Below, piece by piece: positions 1-9,287 of a stretch of DNA of 30,369 bases. Numbering within the stretch: the stretch's first letter is position 1; each line of letters begins with the position of its first letter. Where the stretch lies: positions 1 to 30,369 of the forward strand of contig JAZRKJ010000092.1 of the NCBI GenBank assembly GCA_045646245.1, read 5' to 3'. Below the pieces are notes generated by a model. That model saw only the letters and a list, made by a program, of their open reading frames with translations. It was not told the origin of the DNA and made no database searches. Made by a program: the position numbers and the translations under genes. The stretch is from SIG607 sp045646245 (GTDB lineage Bacteria > Bacillota > Clostridia > Oscillospirales > Acutalibacteraceae).

Positions 1-993
1 TGGAATGGCTATTTAACCGTTCCCGTTGACGCTAAAGACGATTATTTCGACCCTACACTAAGCACAGGCACTTCTTCCACAGCCGCTTCCTGGTACAGAT
101 TAGAGGAAAACGGCGATAAAGGGCTCAACCTTATTTATGACGCTTATCACGAAAACGTTACCCTTTACGTAAGCTATACTCATTCAAAAACCTGGGCAGA
201 TTTAGGAGAAGAGGGTTATACTCCCATTGCGCCCGAAAACAAAAGCGAAAAGGTTAAATATTTATATGAAAAACTCGCCTCGGGCAAGGAAATTACCGCG
301 CTTGTTCACGGAGACTCCTCTGCTATCAGCTGCAGTTCCACGGGCACTGACGTTAATTATGACCGTTTTAGTAAATCACCCGACGAAAACGGCGAGTATG
401 AGGTCATCTTAAGAAGGGAAAAAGGTGACGGAATAAGTGCTCCCACCTTCTTTGAGCAGGCAACAAACGAAATGGTTAAACGTTTCGGAAAGAATAATAA
501 GGTAAGCTATTATAATATTGCCCGCGGCGCTACCGGCGCAAAATGGGGAAATGAAAACCTTTTGCCGAGAGTAGAGGCTATGAATAAATACTACGGCAAA
601 ACCATTATGCCTGATATTATTTTCATTAAATATTTTGGCAACGATATAAGAACTGCTCTTGATTCTTACCGTTCATCCTTTGAAGGGATGATTGAAAACT
701 TCCAAAAGCTTTACCCCGAAGCCCTTATTGTTCTTGTTTCGGGCAAGATAAACAACGAAAAATGCTATATTTTCAAAAATTACCGCGATAACTGTTTAAA
801 GCTTTAAGAAGTACTTTGCGATATGGAAAATAAATACGATTACTGTGTCGCAATAAAAGCCACCCACGTTTGGGTTTCTATTGTTAAATCAAAGGAATAC
901 GAGGATTACCTTTCCAATAACATTAACCACGCCAACGACTTCTGGGCTAAAATAACCGCACAATTGATAGTAGCGACAATAGAAAAGAAATAA
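1..993 (+). pseudogene. SGNH/GDSL-type hydrolase, 5' truncated by window, in-frame stop
   Basis: Frame 1 is open from the first base to a TAA at 805-807 and stays open in the same frame to a second TAA at 991-993. The conserved blocks of SGNH esterases lie on both sides of the first stop. They are a GDS nucleophile block (Ser codon 316-318), a glycine block with ARGATGA, a GND block (Asn codon 640-642), and after the stop NHANDF with the presumed catalytic His at 928-930. The part before GDS looks like the beta-rich accessory domain often found in secreted carbohydrate esterases. The first stop removes the catalytic His, so a protein ending at 807 should be inactive. A nonsense mutation, a sequencing or assembly error, or programmed readthrough would all explain this. 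The signal peptide and start lie outside the window. The substrate is unknown; deacylation of a plant or microbial polysaccharide is a guess from the family. Confidence 0.72.
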
Positions 994-997
994 AAGC

Positions 998-1033
998 AAA
1001 TCGGTAGTGAATATGCACTACCGATTTATTTTT
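998..1033. terminator. Bidirectional intrinsic terminator
   Basis: A perfect 12-bp inverted repeat (AAATCGGTAGTG at 998-1009, CACTACCGATTT at 1016-1027) encloses a 6-nt loop and is followed by ATTTTTCTTTT on the plus strand. On the minus strand the continuation is also T-rich. It sits between two convergent genes, and the stop codon of the minus-strand gene (1018-1020) lies inside the stem. Confidence 0.88.
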
Positions 1034-2142
1034 CTTTTAAAGCGTCTCAAGGCTTTACCCAAAGCCGAAACGTATATTATTTTATACAGTTTATATTTGA
1101 AATCAGTTTCCTTTAAGGTGCCGTTACTCCTTATAAAAGCAACCGCTTTGCCTATTATCTGTTCCTTTTTAATTGGCTCGTCCTTTGTTAACAAAGAATC
1201 GCCCTCGGTATAAACAGTATCGCCTTTTATTTTTATAATTCTGTGAAGCACAAAGCTTTCGTCAAGGCGTTTAAAAAGAACTACGTCCCCTTTTTTATAC
1301 TGCTGTACCCTTTTTACGGTAACGCTTTCCTTTGATTTAAGTAAAGGCATCATACTGGTACCATTGGTAACAAAGGTCACTTCCATATTATTACTCAGCA
1401 ATTCCTCCATTACGGGAAGAAGCTGATTCAAAGAAACGGGCAATGCCATATTCATTTTTTTAAAAGACATTTTCGCCGCGGCAATATCCATATTGCAACG
1501 CATTTTGTAAAGGCGGGAAAAGGATAATACTTTATCGGTTACGTTAAGGCGTTTTTCCACTCTTTGTGCAGCATTCATACCCGACGACTGTTTTAAAAAC
1601 AACGGAAGGGCTTCTTTTGGAGAAATTTCCTCAATAAAGTTTTCCTCTCCCCTTTCAAGAAAGCAAATACCGCCCAAAAGGAAACAAGCGTTTACACTTT
1701 TGTCGTGTTTACCGCTAAAGGGAGTACCGAAAACGTAAAGATTTCCGTCAAGAAGACGTATGGCGGGTTTATCGTCGTTTACTATTACCGCTTCGGGGAA
1801 AACCGATTTCCAAAGAGCGGTATGGGTAGATTTACCCACTCCCGAATCCGCCGAAAAAAGATACGCTCTTCCGTCAATTGCAACGGCGGAGGCGTGAAGC
1901 ATCATACCGTTAAAATCTAAAAGCTTATCGTAAAATAACGCGCCGTAAAGCAAATACTCAAGGTCACCGTCGGAAAGGCCTTGATATTTTTTTCTTGCCC
2001 TTTCCATTACCGTTTCCGATAAAGTAAGAGTAGCTACTGCCTTTTCTTTGCCGCTGTAAAGGTAAGGTTCTCCACGTTCTTTAAGGCGGTCGTATTTTAC
2101 GTCCATTTCCACAACGATTCCCGCAATTTTATACTTTAGCAT
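1018..2142 (-). CDS. HprK-like kinase domain fused to S24/S26 (signal-peptidase-like) domain
   Basis: 374 residues, with ATG at 2142 preceded by AAGGAAG. The N-terminal ~240 residues resemble the HPr-kinase/PEPCK-fold proteins found in some RiPP clusters: LHASAVAIDG, a Walker A motif SADSGVGKST, and a downstream NDDKPAI acidic pair. The C-terminal ~130 residues carry a signal-peptidase-like core: NGTSMMPLL with a candidate nucleophile Ser, GDVVLFK, then FVLHRI and YTEGDSL. A His rather than a clear Lys at HRI resembles the SipW/ER type of S26 enzymes. The C-terminus is basic. It is the last gene of the dnaE operon, 11 bp after dnaE. No RiPP precursor, PqqD-like protein or radical SAM gene is visible nearby, so the substrate is unknown. 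Both domain assignments are from motifs; the joint function is not inferable. Confidence 0.8.
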   Translation of the reverse strand: MLKYKIAGIVVEMDVKYDRLKERGEPYLYSGKEKAVATLTLSETVMERARKKYQGLSDGDLEYLLYGALFYDKLLDFNGMMLHASAVAIDGRAYLFSADSGVGKSTHTALWKSVFPEAVIVNDDKPAIRLLDGNLYVFGTPFSGKHDKSVNACFLLGGICFLERGEENFIEEISPKEALPLFLKQSSGMNAAQRVEKRLNVTDKVLSFSRLYKMRCNMDIAAAKMSFKKMNMALPVSLNQLLPVMEELLSNNMEVTFVTNGTSMMPLLKSKESVTVKRVQQYKKGDVVLFKRLDESFVLHRIIKIKGDTVYTEGDSLLTKDEPIKKEQIIGKAVAFIRSNGTLKETDFKYKLYKIIYVSALGKALRRFKRKINR

Positions 2143-2153
2143 AAGTTACTTCC

Positions 2154-5100
2154 TTATATTTCTTTTTCAACTATTTTTACGTTGCCTTCACCTAGTATAA
2201 GGGTGAGTTTTTCAATTATTTCTTTTTCGGGGTCTATCCACATACGTTCGGGCGCACAGTAGCTCTTTTTGTCCGCTTCGCAGTAAATATAAACGGGACA
2301 ATCCCCTGAGCCTTCTTCCAACAAAGGCGTAACCTTTTTCATTTTTATTCCGTCAAGATAATCAACCTTCAAATAAATTTTAGGTTTAACCTTTCCTTTC
2401 GGAGCCACAAACCCTGACGCAAAAGCAGGAAGAACTTCCGCTCTTTCAAGAATAAGTTCGGTCGGGCGGTCTTCCCTTTCGCTTATTTTTCCCGTAATTC
2501 TTAACACCTTTGAAACGGCGAACAGGTTTTGGTACTGAGCATACGGCTTAGAAAAACAAATAACGTCAATGGCAGAGCTTAAATCTTCCACCGTAAGCGT
2601 ACAAAGCATTTGTCCGCTTTTAAGCTGTTTTACGTTAACGGCGGAAATCATACAAACAATACTTACTCGTTTACCGTCGTTGTCTTCCCCCGTTAATATA
2701 TCTCTTATTTTCATTGCTCCCGAATATCGGGCATAGGTTTCGTATTCCTTCATGGGATGCCCCGTAAGGTACATACCGGTTGATTCCTTTTCAAGAGCGT
2801 AAAGCTTAGCCGGTTCCATTTCTTCCATATCGGGTAAGGAATAAGAAACGTTTTCTTCATCGTTATCCGAAAACAGATTCATTTGTCCGCCCATTTCAAA
2901 ACGGCTTTTGCTTTCGGCGGCGCTAAGCACCGCTTCTATACCGTAAAGCATTTGACGGCGGCTTTTTTCCAAAGAATCCATGGCTCCGCTTTTTATAAGA
3001 TTTTCCAGAGCGCGGCGGTTAAATTCGCGTGAATAATTTCTGAAACAGAAATCATACATAGAAAGATACTTACCGCCGGATTTTCTTTCATCAATTATTT
3101 TTCTTGCGGCAATTCTTCCAAGATTTTTAACAACCAAAAGCCCAAAACGTATGCCTTCCTTTGACACGGTCATATATTCTTCGCTTTGGTTAACGCTGGG
3201 GGGGAGAATTGCAATGCCGAGGCGTTGACATTCCGCAATATATTCAAGCACTTTCGAAGGATTTTCCATTACGCTTGTAATAAGCGCCGCCATATACTCG
3301 GCAGGATAATGACACTTAAGGTATGCAGTTTGATAAGCAACGTAACCGTAAGCGGCGGCGTGGGATTTATTAAAGGCGTATGAAGAAAACGCCGCCATAT
3401 CGTCAAATATTTTTTCAGCAATTTTTCTTTCAACACCGTTTTTTACCGCGCCTTCTATAAAGACGCTTCTTTCAGCTTCCATAACGCTATGCTTTTTCTT
3501 AGACATAGCGCGACGGACAATATCCGCCCTGCCCAAAGAATATCCCGCCAAATTTCTGCAAATTTGCATTACCTGTTCCTGGTATACAATACAGCCGTAG
3601 GTAATATCAAGAATAGGCTTTAAAAGCGGAGTATCATACCGTATATCTTCGGGATGAAAACGGTTATGAACGTAGGTTGGTATAGAATCCATAGGTCCGG
3701 GTCGGTAAAGGGACAAAATAGCTATAAGGTCCTCTATATTTTCGGGTTTAAAGGTTCTTACAACGTTGGTCATACCTTCGCTTTCGTACTGAAATACGCC
3801 CAAGGTAAGCCCTTTACCCATCATATCAAGGGTAGCTTTATCATTAAGCGGGATACTATCCACAGAGAAATCAGGTACGGTTTTTCTAATGCTTTCCTCC
3901 GCATCACGTATAACCGTCAGGTTGCGAAGCCCCAAAAAGTCCATTTTAAGAAGCCCTAATTCATCCAGAGCGGTCATAGTATACTGGGTAACTACGGCGT
4001 CGTCATTTTTGGAAAGAGGAACGTATTCGCTTACCGCGCGGTCACATATTACTACCCCTGCCGCGTGGGTAGAGGCGTGTCTCGGCATACCTTCAAGCTT
4101 AAGCGCGGTATCAATAAGCTCTTTTACCGAATCATCCTCGTTATAAAGCGCTTTAAGTTCCGGCACTTTTTGAACTGCCGAAGCCAAATCCGTATGATAA
4201 TCCCGCGGAATAAGCTTTGCTACTTTATCGCAAAGATTATAAGGCAAATCCATTACTCTGCCCACGTCTCTTACGGCGTTTCTTGCGGCAAGAGTACCGA
4301 AGGTTACAATTTGAGCCACTCTGTCGGTGCCGTATTTTTCCACTACGTAATCAATAACCTCTTGGCGTCTTACGTAACAAAAATCTATATCAAAGTCGGG
4401 CATAGACACACGTTCCGGATTTAAAAAGCGTTCGAAAAGTAAGCCGTATTTAAGAGGGTCAATACCCGTTATACCCGAACAGTACGCCGCAATACTACCC
4501 GCGCCCGAACCTCTGCCCGGGCCTACGGGAATACCCTTGCTTTTAGCGTAAGAAACAAAGTCCTGAACAATAAGGTAATAGTCGGTATACCCCATTTGGT
4601 CGATAACGCCAAGTTCAAAATCCAACCGTTCTTTCGCTGCTTCGATTTCACTCTCATTGTAGCGTTCATACATACCCTTATAACATTTTTCCTTTAAATA
4701 AAGGGCATGGTTTTTATCACCTATATCAAAAAGAGGCAGTTTGATATTGCCGAATTCAAATTCAAAATCACACATATCGGCAATTTTTACCGTATTCTCT
4801 ATTGCTCCGTCAAAACGGGAGAAAAGACGCGCCATTTCATCCCCCGATTTAAGGTAAAATTCATCGGTTTTAAATTCAAGTCCGCCTTCTTCTCTCAGTT
4901 TTTTACCCGTTTGCAAGCAAACAAGCACCTTTTGAATTTTTGCGTCTTCTTTTTCAATATAGTGGACGTCGTTTGTGGCTACAAGGGGAATGCCTGTTTC
5001 TTTTGAAAGGCGCAACAAATCAGGTAAAATTCGCTTCTGTTCCATAAGGGAATGGTCCTGAATTTCAATATAATAATTATCCTTGCCGAAAACCTCGTTG

Positions 5101-5585
5101 TACCAAAGGGCGGTTTGCTTTGCACCGTCGTAATCACCCACGGTTAATTTACGGGGTATTTCACCTGCAAGACAAGCGGAAAGCGCAATAAGCCCTTCGC
5201 TATTTTCCTTTAAAAGCTCTTTATCTATTCTCGGCCTTGTATAAAAGCCTTCGGTAAAGCCAAGAGATACCATTTTTATAAGGTTTTTATATCCGGTTTC
5301 GTTTTTGCAAAGAAGTACAAGGTGGTTATATTCACCGTCAAGCGCCTTTTGCTTATCGGTTCTGCTTCTGGGAGCAACGTAAACCTCACAACCGATAATC
5401 GGCTTTACTCCCGCCGCCTTTGCGGCTTTAAAAAAATTCACGGCGCCGTACATTACGCCGTGATCGGTTATAGCAACCGCCTTTTGTCCCCTTGCTTTCA
5501 CGGCATCAAAAAGAGAACCGATACGGCAACAACCGTCCAGCAAACTGAATTCCGTGTGAAGATGAAGATGAACAAAATCGGTCAT
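2154..5585 (-). CDS. dnaE: DNA polymerase III subunit alpha (DnaE)
   Basis: 1143 residues, the usual length for DnaE1, with ATG at 5585 and AAGGAA upstream. It polymerises DNA at the replication fork. An N-terminal PHP domain has metal-ligand candidates H8, H10, D41, H42, E67 and H88 plus later ALSACLAGE and NDVHYI motifs, so the site looks complete. The polymerase aspartates are D399 and D401 (PDFDIDF) and D549 (KMDFLGLR). A clamp-binding-like QMNLF lies near residue 900, followed by an OB-fold (VSIVCMISAV to AIDVICFSKPY) and a C-terminal tail. Clostridia normally also carry PolC; whether this DnaE is the main or an accessory polymerase cannot be told here. It follows whiA by 4 bp, so it is co-transcribed. 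Confidence 0.98.
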   Translation of the reverse strand: MTDFVHLHLHTEFSLLDGCCRIGSLFDAVKARGQKAVAITDHGVMYGAVNFFKAAKAAGVKPIIGCEVYVAPRSRTDKQKALDGEYNHLVLLCKNETGYKNLIKMVSLGFTEGFYTRPRIDKELLKENSEGLIALSACLAGEIPRKLTVGDYDGAKQTALWYNEVFGKDNYYIEIQDHSLMEQKRILPDLLRLSKETGIPLVATNDVHYIEKEDAKIQKVLVCLQTGKKLREEGGLEFKTDEFYLKSGDEMARLFSRFDGAIENTVKIADMCDFEFEFGNIKLPLFDIGDKNHALYLKEKCYKGMYERYNESEIEAAKERLDFELGVIDQMGYTDYYLIVQDFVSYAKSKGIPVGPGRGSGAGSIAAYCSGITGIDPLKYGLLFERFLNPERVSMPDFDIDFCYVRRQEVIDYVVEKYGTDRVAQIVTFGTLAARNAVRDVGRVMDLPYNLCDKVAKLIPRDYHTDLASAVQKVPELKALYNEDDSVKELIDTALKLEGMPRHASTHAAGVVICDRAVSEYVPLSKNDDAVVTQYTMTALDELGLLKMDFLGLRNLTVIRDAEESIRKTVPDFSVDSIPLNDKATLDMMGKGLTLGVFQYESEGMTNVVRTFKPENIEDLIAILSLYRPGPMDSIPTYVHNRFHPEDIRYDTPLLKPILDITYGCIVYQEQVMQICRNLAGYSLGRADIVRRAMSKKKHSVMEAERSVFIEGAVKNGVERKIAEKIFDDMAAFSSYAFNKSHAAAYGYVAYQTAYLKCHYPAEYMAALITSVMENPSKVLEYIAECQRLGIAILPPSVNQSEEYMTVSKEGIRFGLLVVKNLGRIAARKIIDERKSGGKYLSMYDFCFRNYSREFNRRALENLIKSGAMDSLEKSRRQMLYGIEAVLSAAESKSRFEMGGQMNLFSDNDEENVSYSLPDMEEMEPAKLYALEKESTGMYLTGHPMKEYETYARYSGAMKIRDILTGEDNDGKRVSIVCMISAVNVKQLKSGQMLCTLTVEDLSSAIDVICFSKPYAQYQNLFAVSKVLRITGKISEREDRPTELILERAEVLPAFASGFVAPKGKVKPKIYLKVDYLDGIKMKKVTPLLEEGSGDCPVYIYCEADKKSYCAPERMWIDPEKEIIEKLTLILGEGNVKIVEKEI

Positions 5586-5589
5586 TTTC

Positions 5590-6492
5590 TTATTTTCCTT
5601 CTTTTAATTCTTGCGCTATATCAATAATCTTTTTAAGTCTGTGATTAAGCCCCGAACGCGTAATCGATTCACCGTAAATTTTGCAAAGCTCGCTAAGAGA
5701 TGCATCGGGATTTTCTTTTCTCAAAACAGCAACCGAATAAAGCTCGTCATTTAGCGTTTCCAGTTTTCCCGCTTTTGAAAGAAAATCTATCGCATTACGC
5801 TGAACAATAGAAGCGTCAACCTGCTTTCCTATATTGCCCATTTCAAGGTTACTTTTACGGTTTTCCTTATTTCTTATGGTTTTGGTAACCTGAACCTCAA
5901 TAAACTCAAGCACCTTTCGATTGGCGCCCATAAGAGTCAAAAGCTCTTCAATTGTTTCGCTTTGGTTAAAATAAATAACTGTACTGTTTCCTCGCATACT
6001 ACGTTTGGGAGAAAGCCCGCGGCTTATAAGAAGACTGTAAAATTCAATAGCCAAAGTAAAATCACGTATAACAAATTCGGTATGGTAATTTTTATAAGGG
6101 TCGCTCATCTGCCCGCAAGCAAGAAAAGCACCGCGTATAAAAGAGCCGAAGCAACAGTCTCTTTTAAAAACGTCGTGGTTAATACTGAGTAAATCGTTTC
6201 CGTTGTAACCGAAAGCCGACATAACCGCGCCGCAAGCGGCAGGGTCAGTAACCGAAATATTATATATCGTCACCTTTTTGCCGGTTTTTTTGGTTGCGGG
6301 AATTATAGCAAAATTTTTCTTTAAAAATTTTATGTAGCGATTGGAAATATTTTCGTTTTCGGTTATAAGGGAAATATTTTTATAGGAAAAAGAACGTCCG
6401 AAAAGCATAAACCCGTAACATTCCGCCACTTGGCAACAAGAAGGCTGCTTTTCAAAGCAAAGGTCGTTTTTCAGTTCACTGCAAAATGACAC
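5590..6492 (-). CDS. whiA: WhiA, sporulation/division regulator
   Basis: 300 residues. The start is GTG at 6492, with GGAGG eight bases upstream. WhiA is a DNA-binding protein with an N-terminal LAGLIDADG-endonuclease-like fold without nuclease function and a C-terminal helix-turn-helix. The family signature appears as RGAFLACGQMSDPYKNYHTE near the middle. The C-terminal part has LSELCKIYGESITRSGLNHR, the recognition region. In Firmicutes it affects cell division and chromosome segregation. It lies directly after rapZ (17-bp gap) and before dnaE, in the usual neighbourhood, except that the yvcK gene commonly found between rapZ and whiA is missing. Confidence 0.96.
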   Translation of the reverse strand: MSFCSELKNDLCFEKQPSCCQVAECYGFMLFGRSFSYKNISLITENENISNRYIKFLKKNFAIIPATKKTGKKVTIYNISVTDPAACGAVMSAFGYNGNDLLSINHDVFKRDCCFGSFIRGAFLACGQMSDPYKNYHTEFVIRDFTLAIEFYSLLISRGLSPKRSMRGNSTVIYFNQSETIEELLTLMGANRKVLEFIEVQVTKTIRNKENRKSNLEMGNIGKQVDASIVQRNAIDFLSKAGKLETLNDELYSVAVLRKENPDASLSELCKIYGESITRSGLNHRLKKIIDIAQELKEGK

Positions 6493-6509
6493 AGTTACTT
6501 CCTCCGTTT

Positions 6510-7367
6510 TTATTTTTTAATATCGCGGTGAACCGCAACGCTGTGATAACCTTTTTCACAAAGATGCTTATTGATAAGGTTTGCGAAGGTAACACTGCGG
6601 TGTTTTCCGCCGGTGCAACCAATTGCAATGCTGAGTCGGCTTTTACCCTCTTTACTGTAAAGAGGCAAAGCGTAATCGATAAAATCAATAAGACGTTTAG
6701 CGTATTCTTTGCTTTCCTCACCGCTTAAAACGTAGTCTCTTACTTCTCTGTCAAGCCCTGTTAAAGGACGAAGCTCAGGGTCGTAAAAAGGATTAGGCAA
6801 ACACCTTACGTCAAAAATCATATCCGCATCAATTGCGGGGCCGTATTTAAAGCCGAAAGACATACATTGAATAACAAAACCGTTATTGGAATTACCAAAG
6901 AAAAGCGAAGAAAGGCGTTCCTTTAACTGAGCGGGAGAAATACGTGAAGTATCCACTATATAATCAGCGCAAAGGCGCAATATTTTAAGCATTTCACGTT
7001 CTTTAGCTACCGCCGAAGCAATAGAGACTTCACTTTCATCGCTTAACGGATGCTTTCTGCGATTCTCTTTATAACGCTGAACCAGAACTTCGTCTGCCGC
7101 GTCGAGAAAAAGAATCTGATATTCTACGTTTCTTTCCTTTAGTTTATTCAGAGTGTTGTCGATTTCGGAAAAAAGTTCACCGCCTCTTGTATCGGTAACA
7201 ACCGCAAGACGGGAAAGACTTTCATTTCCCTGTTTACCCAAATCAACAAAGGCCGGAATAAGAGTAGGCGGAATATTATCCACACAGTAATACCCTAAAT
7301 CTTCAAGAGCATTTACCGCTTGGGATTTACCCGCGCCTGACATACCCGTTACTATAAGCAGTTTCAT
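6510..7367 (-). CDS. rapZ: RapZ/YvcJ nucleotide-binding protein
   Basis: 285 residues from the ATG at 7367. This start is chosen because AGGTGA lies seven bases upstream; a longer reading from TTG at 7388 adds seven residues and has no SD. The Walker A motif GMSGAGKS covers residues 8-15. The middle part has VVTDTRG and a Walker B-like ILFLDA, and the C-terminal domain has IGCTGGKHRSV. In E. coli RapZ controls a small RNA for glucosamine-6-phosphate synthesis. In B. subtilis the homologue YvcJ is a GTPase of less certain role. Its place between murB and whiA is the conserved Firmicutes context and fits a link to cell-wall precursor supply. Confidence 0.95.
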   Translation of the reverse strand: MKLLIVTGMSGAGKSQAVNALEDLGYYCVDNIPPTLIPAFVDLGKQGNESLSRLAVVTDTRGGELFSEIDNTLNKLKERNVEYQILFLDAADEVLVQRYKENRRKHPLSDESEVSIASAVAKEREMLKILRLCADYIVDTSRISPAQLKERLSSLFFGNSNNGFVIQCMSFGFKYGPAIDADMIFDVRCLPNPFYDPELRPLTGLDREVRDYVLSGEESKEYAKRLIDFIDYALPLYSKEGKSRLSIAIGCTGGKHRSVTFANLINKHLCEKGYHSVAVHRDIKK

Positions 7368-7374
7368 TTTCAAG

Positions 7375-8280
7375 TCACCTGCCAACAAATATTAATTCAG
7401 TTTGAAGCAAAACGCCGTTTTTCTCCATAACCTTTTGGCGGATTATTTCAACAAGATTTTTAACGTCTTTACAAGTAGCATTACCGGTATTTATTATAAA
7501 TCCCGCGTGTTTTTCACTAACCTGCGCTCCGCCTACGCCGTATCCCTTAAATCCGTTTTCTTCAATAAGTGCACCGGCAAAATACCCTTCGGGGCGCTTA
7601 AAGACACTTCCCGCGCTGGGATATTCAAGAGGCTGTTTGGTTTTACGGCGATTCATAAAATCATCCATTTTGGCGCTTATTTGCTCTTTTTTGTCCGCTT
7701 TCAACCTGAAAACGGCATCCAAAACCGTAAGTGAGCGCTTTTTAAAAATACTGTTACGGTAAGAAAGTTCCATTTTTTCAAGGGGAATTTCTATTACGTT
7801 ACCCGCTTCGTCAAGAACCGTACAACTAACCGCAACGTCCTTCATTTCTCCGCCGTAAGCGCCGGCGTTCATTACCATGGCACCGCCCACACTTCCGGGG
7901 ATACCGTAAGCAAATTCCAACCCCGAAAGGTTGTTATCACGGGCAAAGGTACATACCGCCGCAAGGGAAGCTCCTGCATCGGCACAAACGTCACCCTCTT
8001 GATTAAAACAAATTTTGTTAAGGGCGGAAAGGCTTATAACCGCGCCTTCAATTCCGTCATCCGAAACCACAAGATTACTGCCTCTGCCGATTATCATAAA
8101 GGGTATGTTTTCGCCCTTTAAAAATTCAACAAGCGTAAAAAACTGCTCTTTTGTTTCGGGAGATATGAATAAATCCGCATTCCCACCGATATGAAAACTG
8201 GTATGAAGGCTCATAGGTTCATCGGCGAGATATTCAATTTTTTCGGTTTTGCAAAACTGCTCAACAGTCTGCCACGCCAT
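7375..8280 (-). CDS. murB: UDP-N-acetylenolpyruvoylglucosamine reductase (MurB)
   Basis: 301 residues, ATG at 8280 with AAAGGGTG upstream. It reduces enolpyruvyl-UDP-GlcNAc to UDP-MurNAc with NADPH and bound FAD, the second committed step of peptidoglycan precursor synthesis in the cytoplasm. The FAD-binding region includes IGGNADLF and IIGRGSNLVVSDDG (residues 64-76). The NAGAYGGEM segment, the catalytic Ser225 in PSAGSVFKRP, and Glu295 in LLQTELIFVG are present, with YRNSIF at 174-179. The lack of the long insertion makes it the type II (Gram-positive) form. Its stop overlaps the SD of rapZ, suggesting coupled translation. Confidence 0.97.
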   Translation of the reverse strand: MAWQTVEQFCKTEKIEYLADEPMSLHTSFHIGGNADLFISPETKEQFFTLVEFLKGENIPFMIIGRGSNLVVSDDGIEGAVISLSALNKICFNQEGDVCADAGASLAAVCTFARDNNLSGLEFAYGIPGSVGGAMVMNAGAYGGEMKDVAVSCTVLDEAGNVIEIPLEKMELSYRNSIFKKRSLTVLDAVFRLKADKKEQISAKMDDFMNRRKTKQPLEYPSAGSVFKRPEGYFAGALIEENGFKGYGVGGAQVSEKHAGFIINTGNATCKDVKNLVEIIRQKVMEKNGVLLQTELIFVGR

Positions 8281-8298
8281 AAATTACACCCTTTCGGA

Positions 8299-9252
8299 TT
8301 ACTTATATAGTTTATAAAGAGAAGCAGCGCCTATAATGCCTGCGTCGTTACCAAGCTCTGCGGGAAGAATTTCGCAAGGCTTACCCATTGTAGTATAAAT
8401 TTCTTTATTTACAAATTCCTTTATAGGATTAACCAAGGTTTCTTTTTCGTTGGAAATACCGCCGCCGATACAAATTTTTTGAGGCTGGAACACATTGATA
8501 ATGTTAGCAAGGCCAACCGCAACGTATTTTTCATACTGTTCTACAACTTCAATTGCCGCTTTATCGCCCTTTCTCATACCGTCGAAGGCAATTTTGCCGT
8601 TAACGTTATCCGGATTTCCGTTTGCAAGCTCCCACATAACGCTGTCTGTGTTTTCCTGCATTTTGGCTTTAGTCTGACGAATAAGAGCCGTTGCCGAAGC
8701 ATAAGCCTCCCAGCAACCTTTTCTGCCGCAGGAACAAGGCTCGCCGTCAATACAAATTACGGTATGACCAAGCTCACCGCCTGCATAATTGGAACCGGAG
8801 AAAAGTTTGCCGTCTATAATAATTCCGCCGCCCACACCGGTACCGAGAGTTACGGCAACGCAAGAATCAACACCTCTGCCGCTGCCTGCCAAGAATTCGC
8901 CGTAAGCCGCTGCGTTAGCATCGTTTTCAATATAGAAATCAACACCTGTACGGTCTTTGAGCATTTGAGCCAAAGGCACGTTATCAAATTTAAGATTGTT
9001 AGCATAAACAACAACGCCGTCAACAGGATTAATTGCTCCGGGGCTTCCTACACCGCAAGCAATAACATCTTTTATTGAAACACCGGCATTTTCGCAAGCC
9101 ATAAAGCAAGCTCTTGCCATATCGTCAGCTATTTCTTCTGCAGGACGGGGACTGTTTGTTTTAACCTTGCCCTTAGCAATTACGTTATAATTTTCATCTA
9201 CAAGGCCGGCAACAATATTAGTTCCACCCAAATCAATTCCTAAAGTATACAT
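8299..9252 (-). CDS. glcK: ROK-family glucokinase
   Basis: 317 residues, ATG at 9252 with GGAGG upstream. It phosphorylates glucose with ATP, feeding glycolysis. The ROK signatures are the phosphate-binding GIDLGGTN at 5-12, the catalytic aspartate D111 in IENDANAAA, LGTGVGGG at 136-143, and the zinc site H163, C173, C175 and C180 in EPCSCGRKGC. The family also contains kinases for N-acetylmannosamine and other hexoses and transcription repressors. No DNA-binding domain is present here and the overall sequence fits the Gram-positive glucokinase group. Placing it directly behind hprK puts a sugar kinase beside the carbon-catabolite sensor kinase. Confidence 0.9.
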   Translation of the reverse strand: MYTLGIDLGGTNIVAGLVDENYNVIAKGKVKTNSPRPAEEIADDMARACFMACENAGVSIKDVIACGVGSPGAINPVDGVVVYANNLKFDNVPLAQMLKDRTGVDFYIENDANAAAYGEFLAGSGRGVDSCVAVTLGTGVGGGIIIDGKLFSGSNYAGGELGHTVICIDGEPCSCGRKGCWEAYASATALIRQTKAKMQENTDSVMWELANGNPDNVNGKIAFDGMRKGDKAAIEVVEQYEKYVAVGLANIINVFQPQKICIGGGISNEKETLVNPIKEFVNKEIYTTMGKPCEILPAELGNDAGIIGAASLYKLYK

Positions 9253-9287
9253 TTTTGTTTCCTCCGATATTTTAGTGCAAGTATAAT

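Noticed and set aside
8479..9078. A 199-codon frame antisense to the glucokinase gene
   Set aside because: It is the complement of a well-conserved gene, has no SD or family match, and arises from codon bias.
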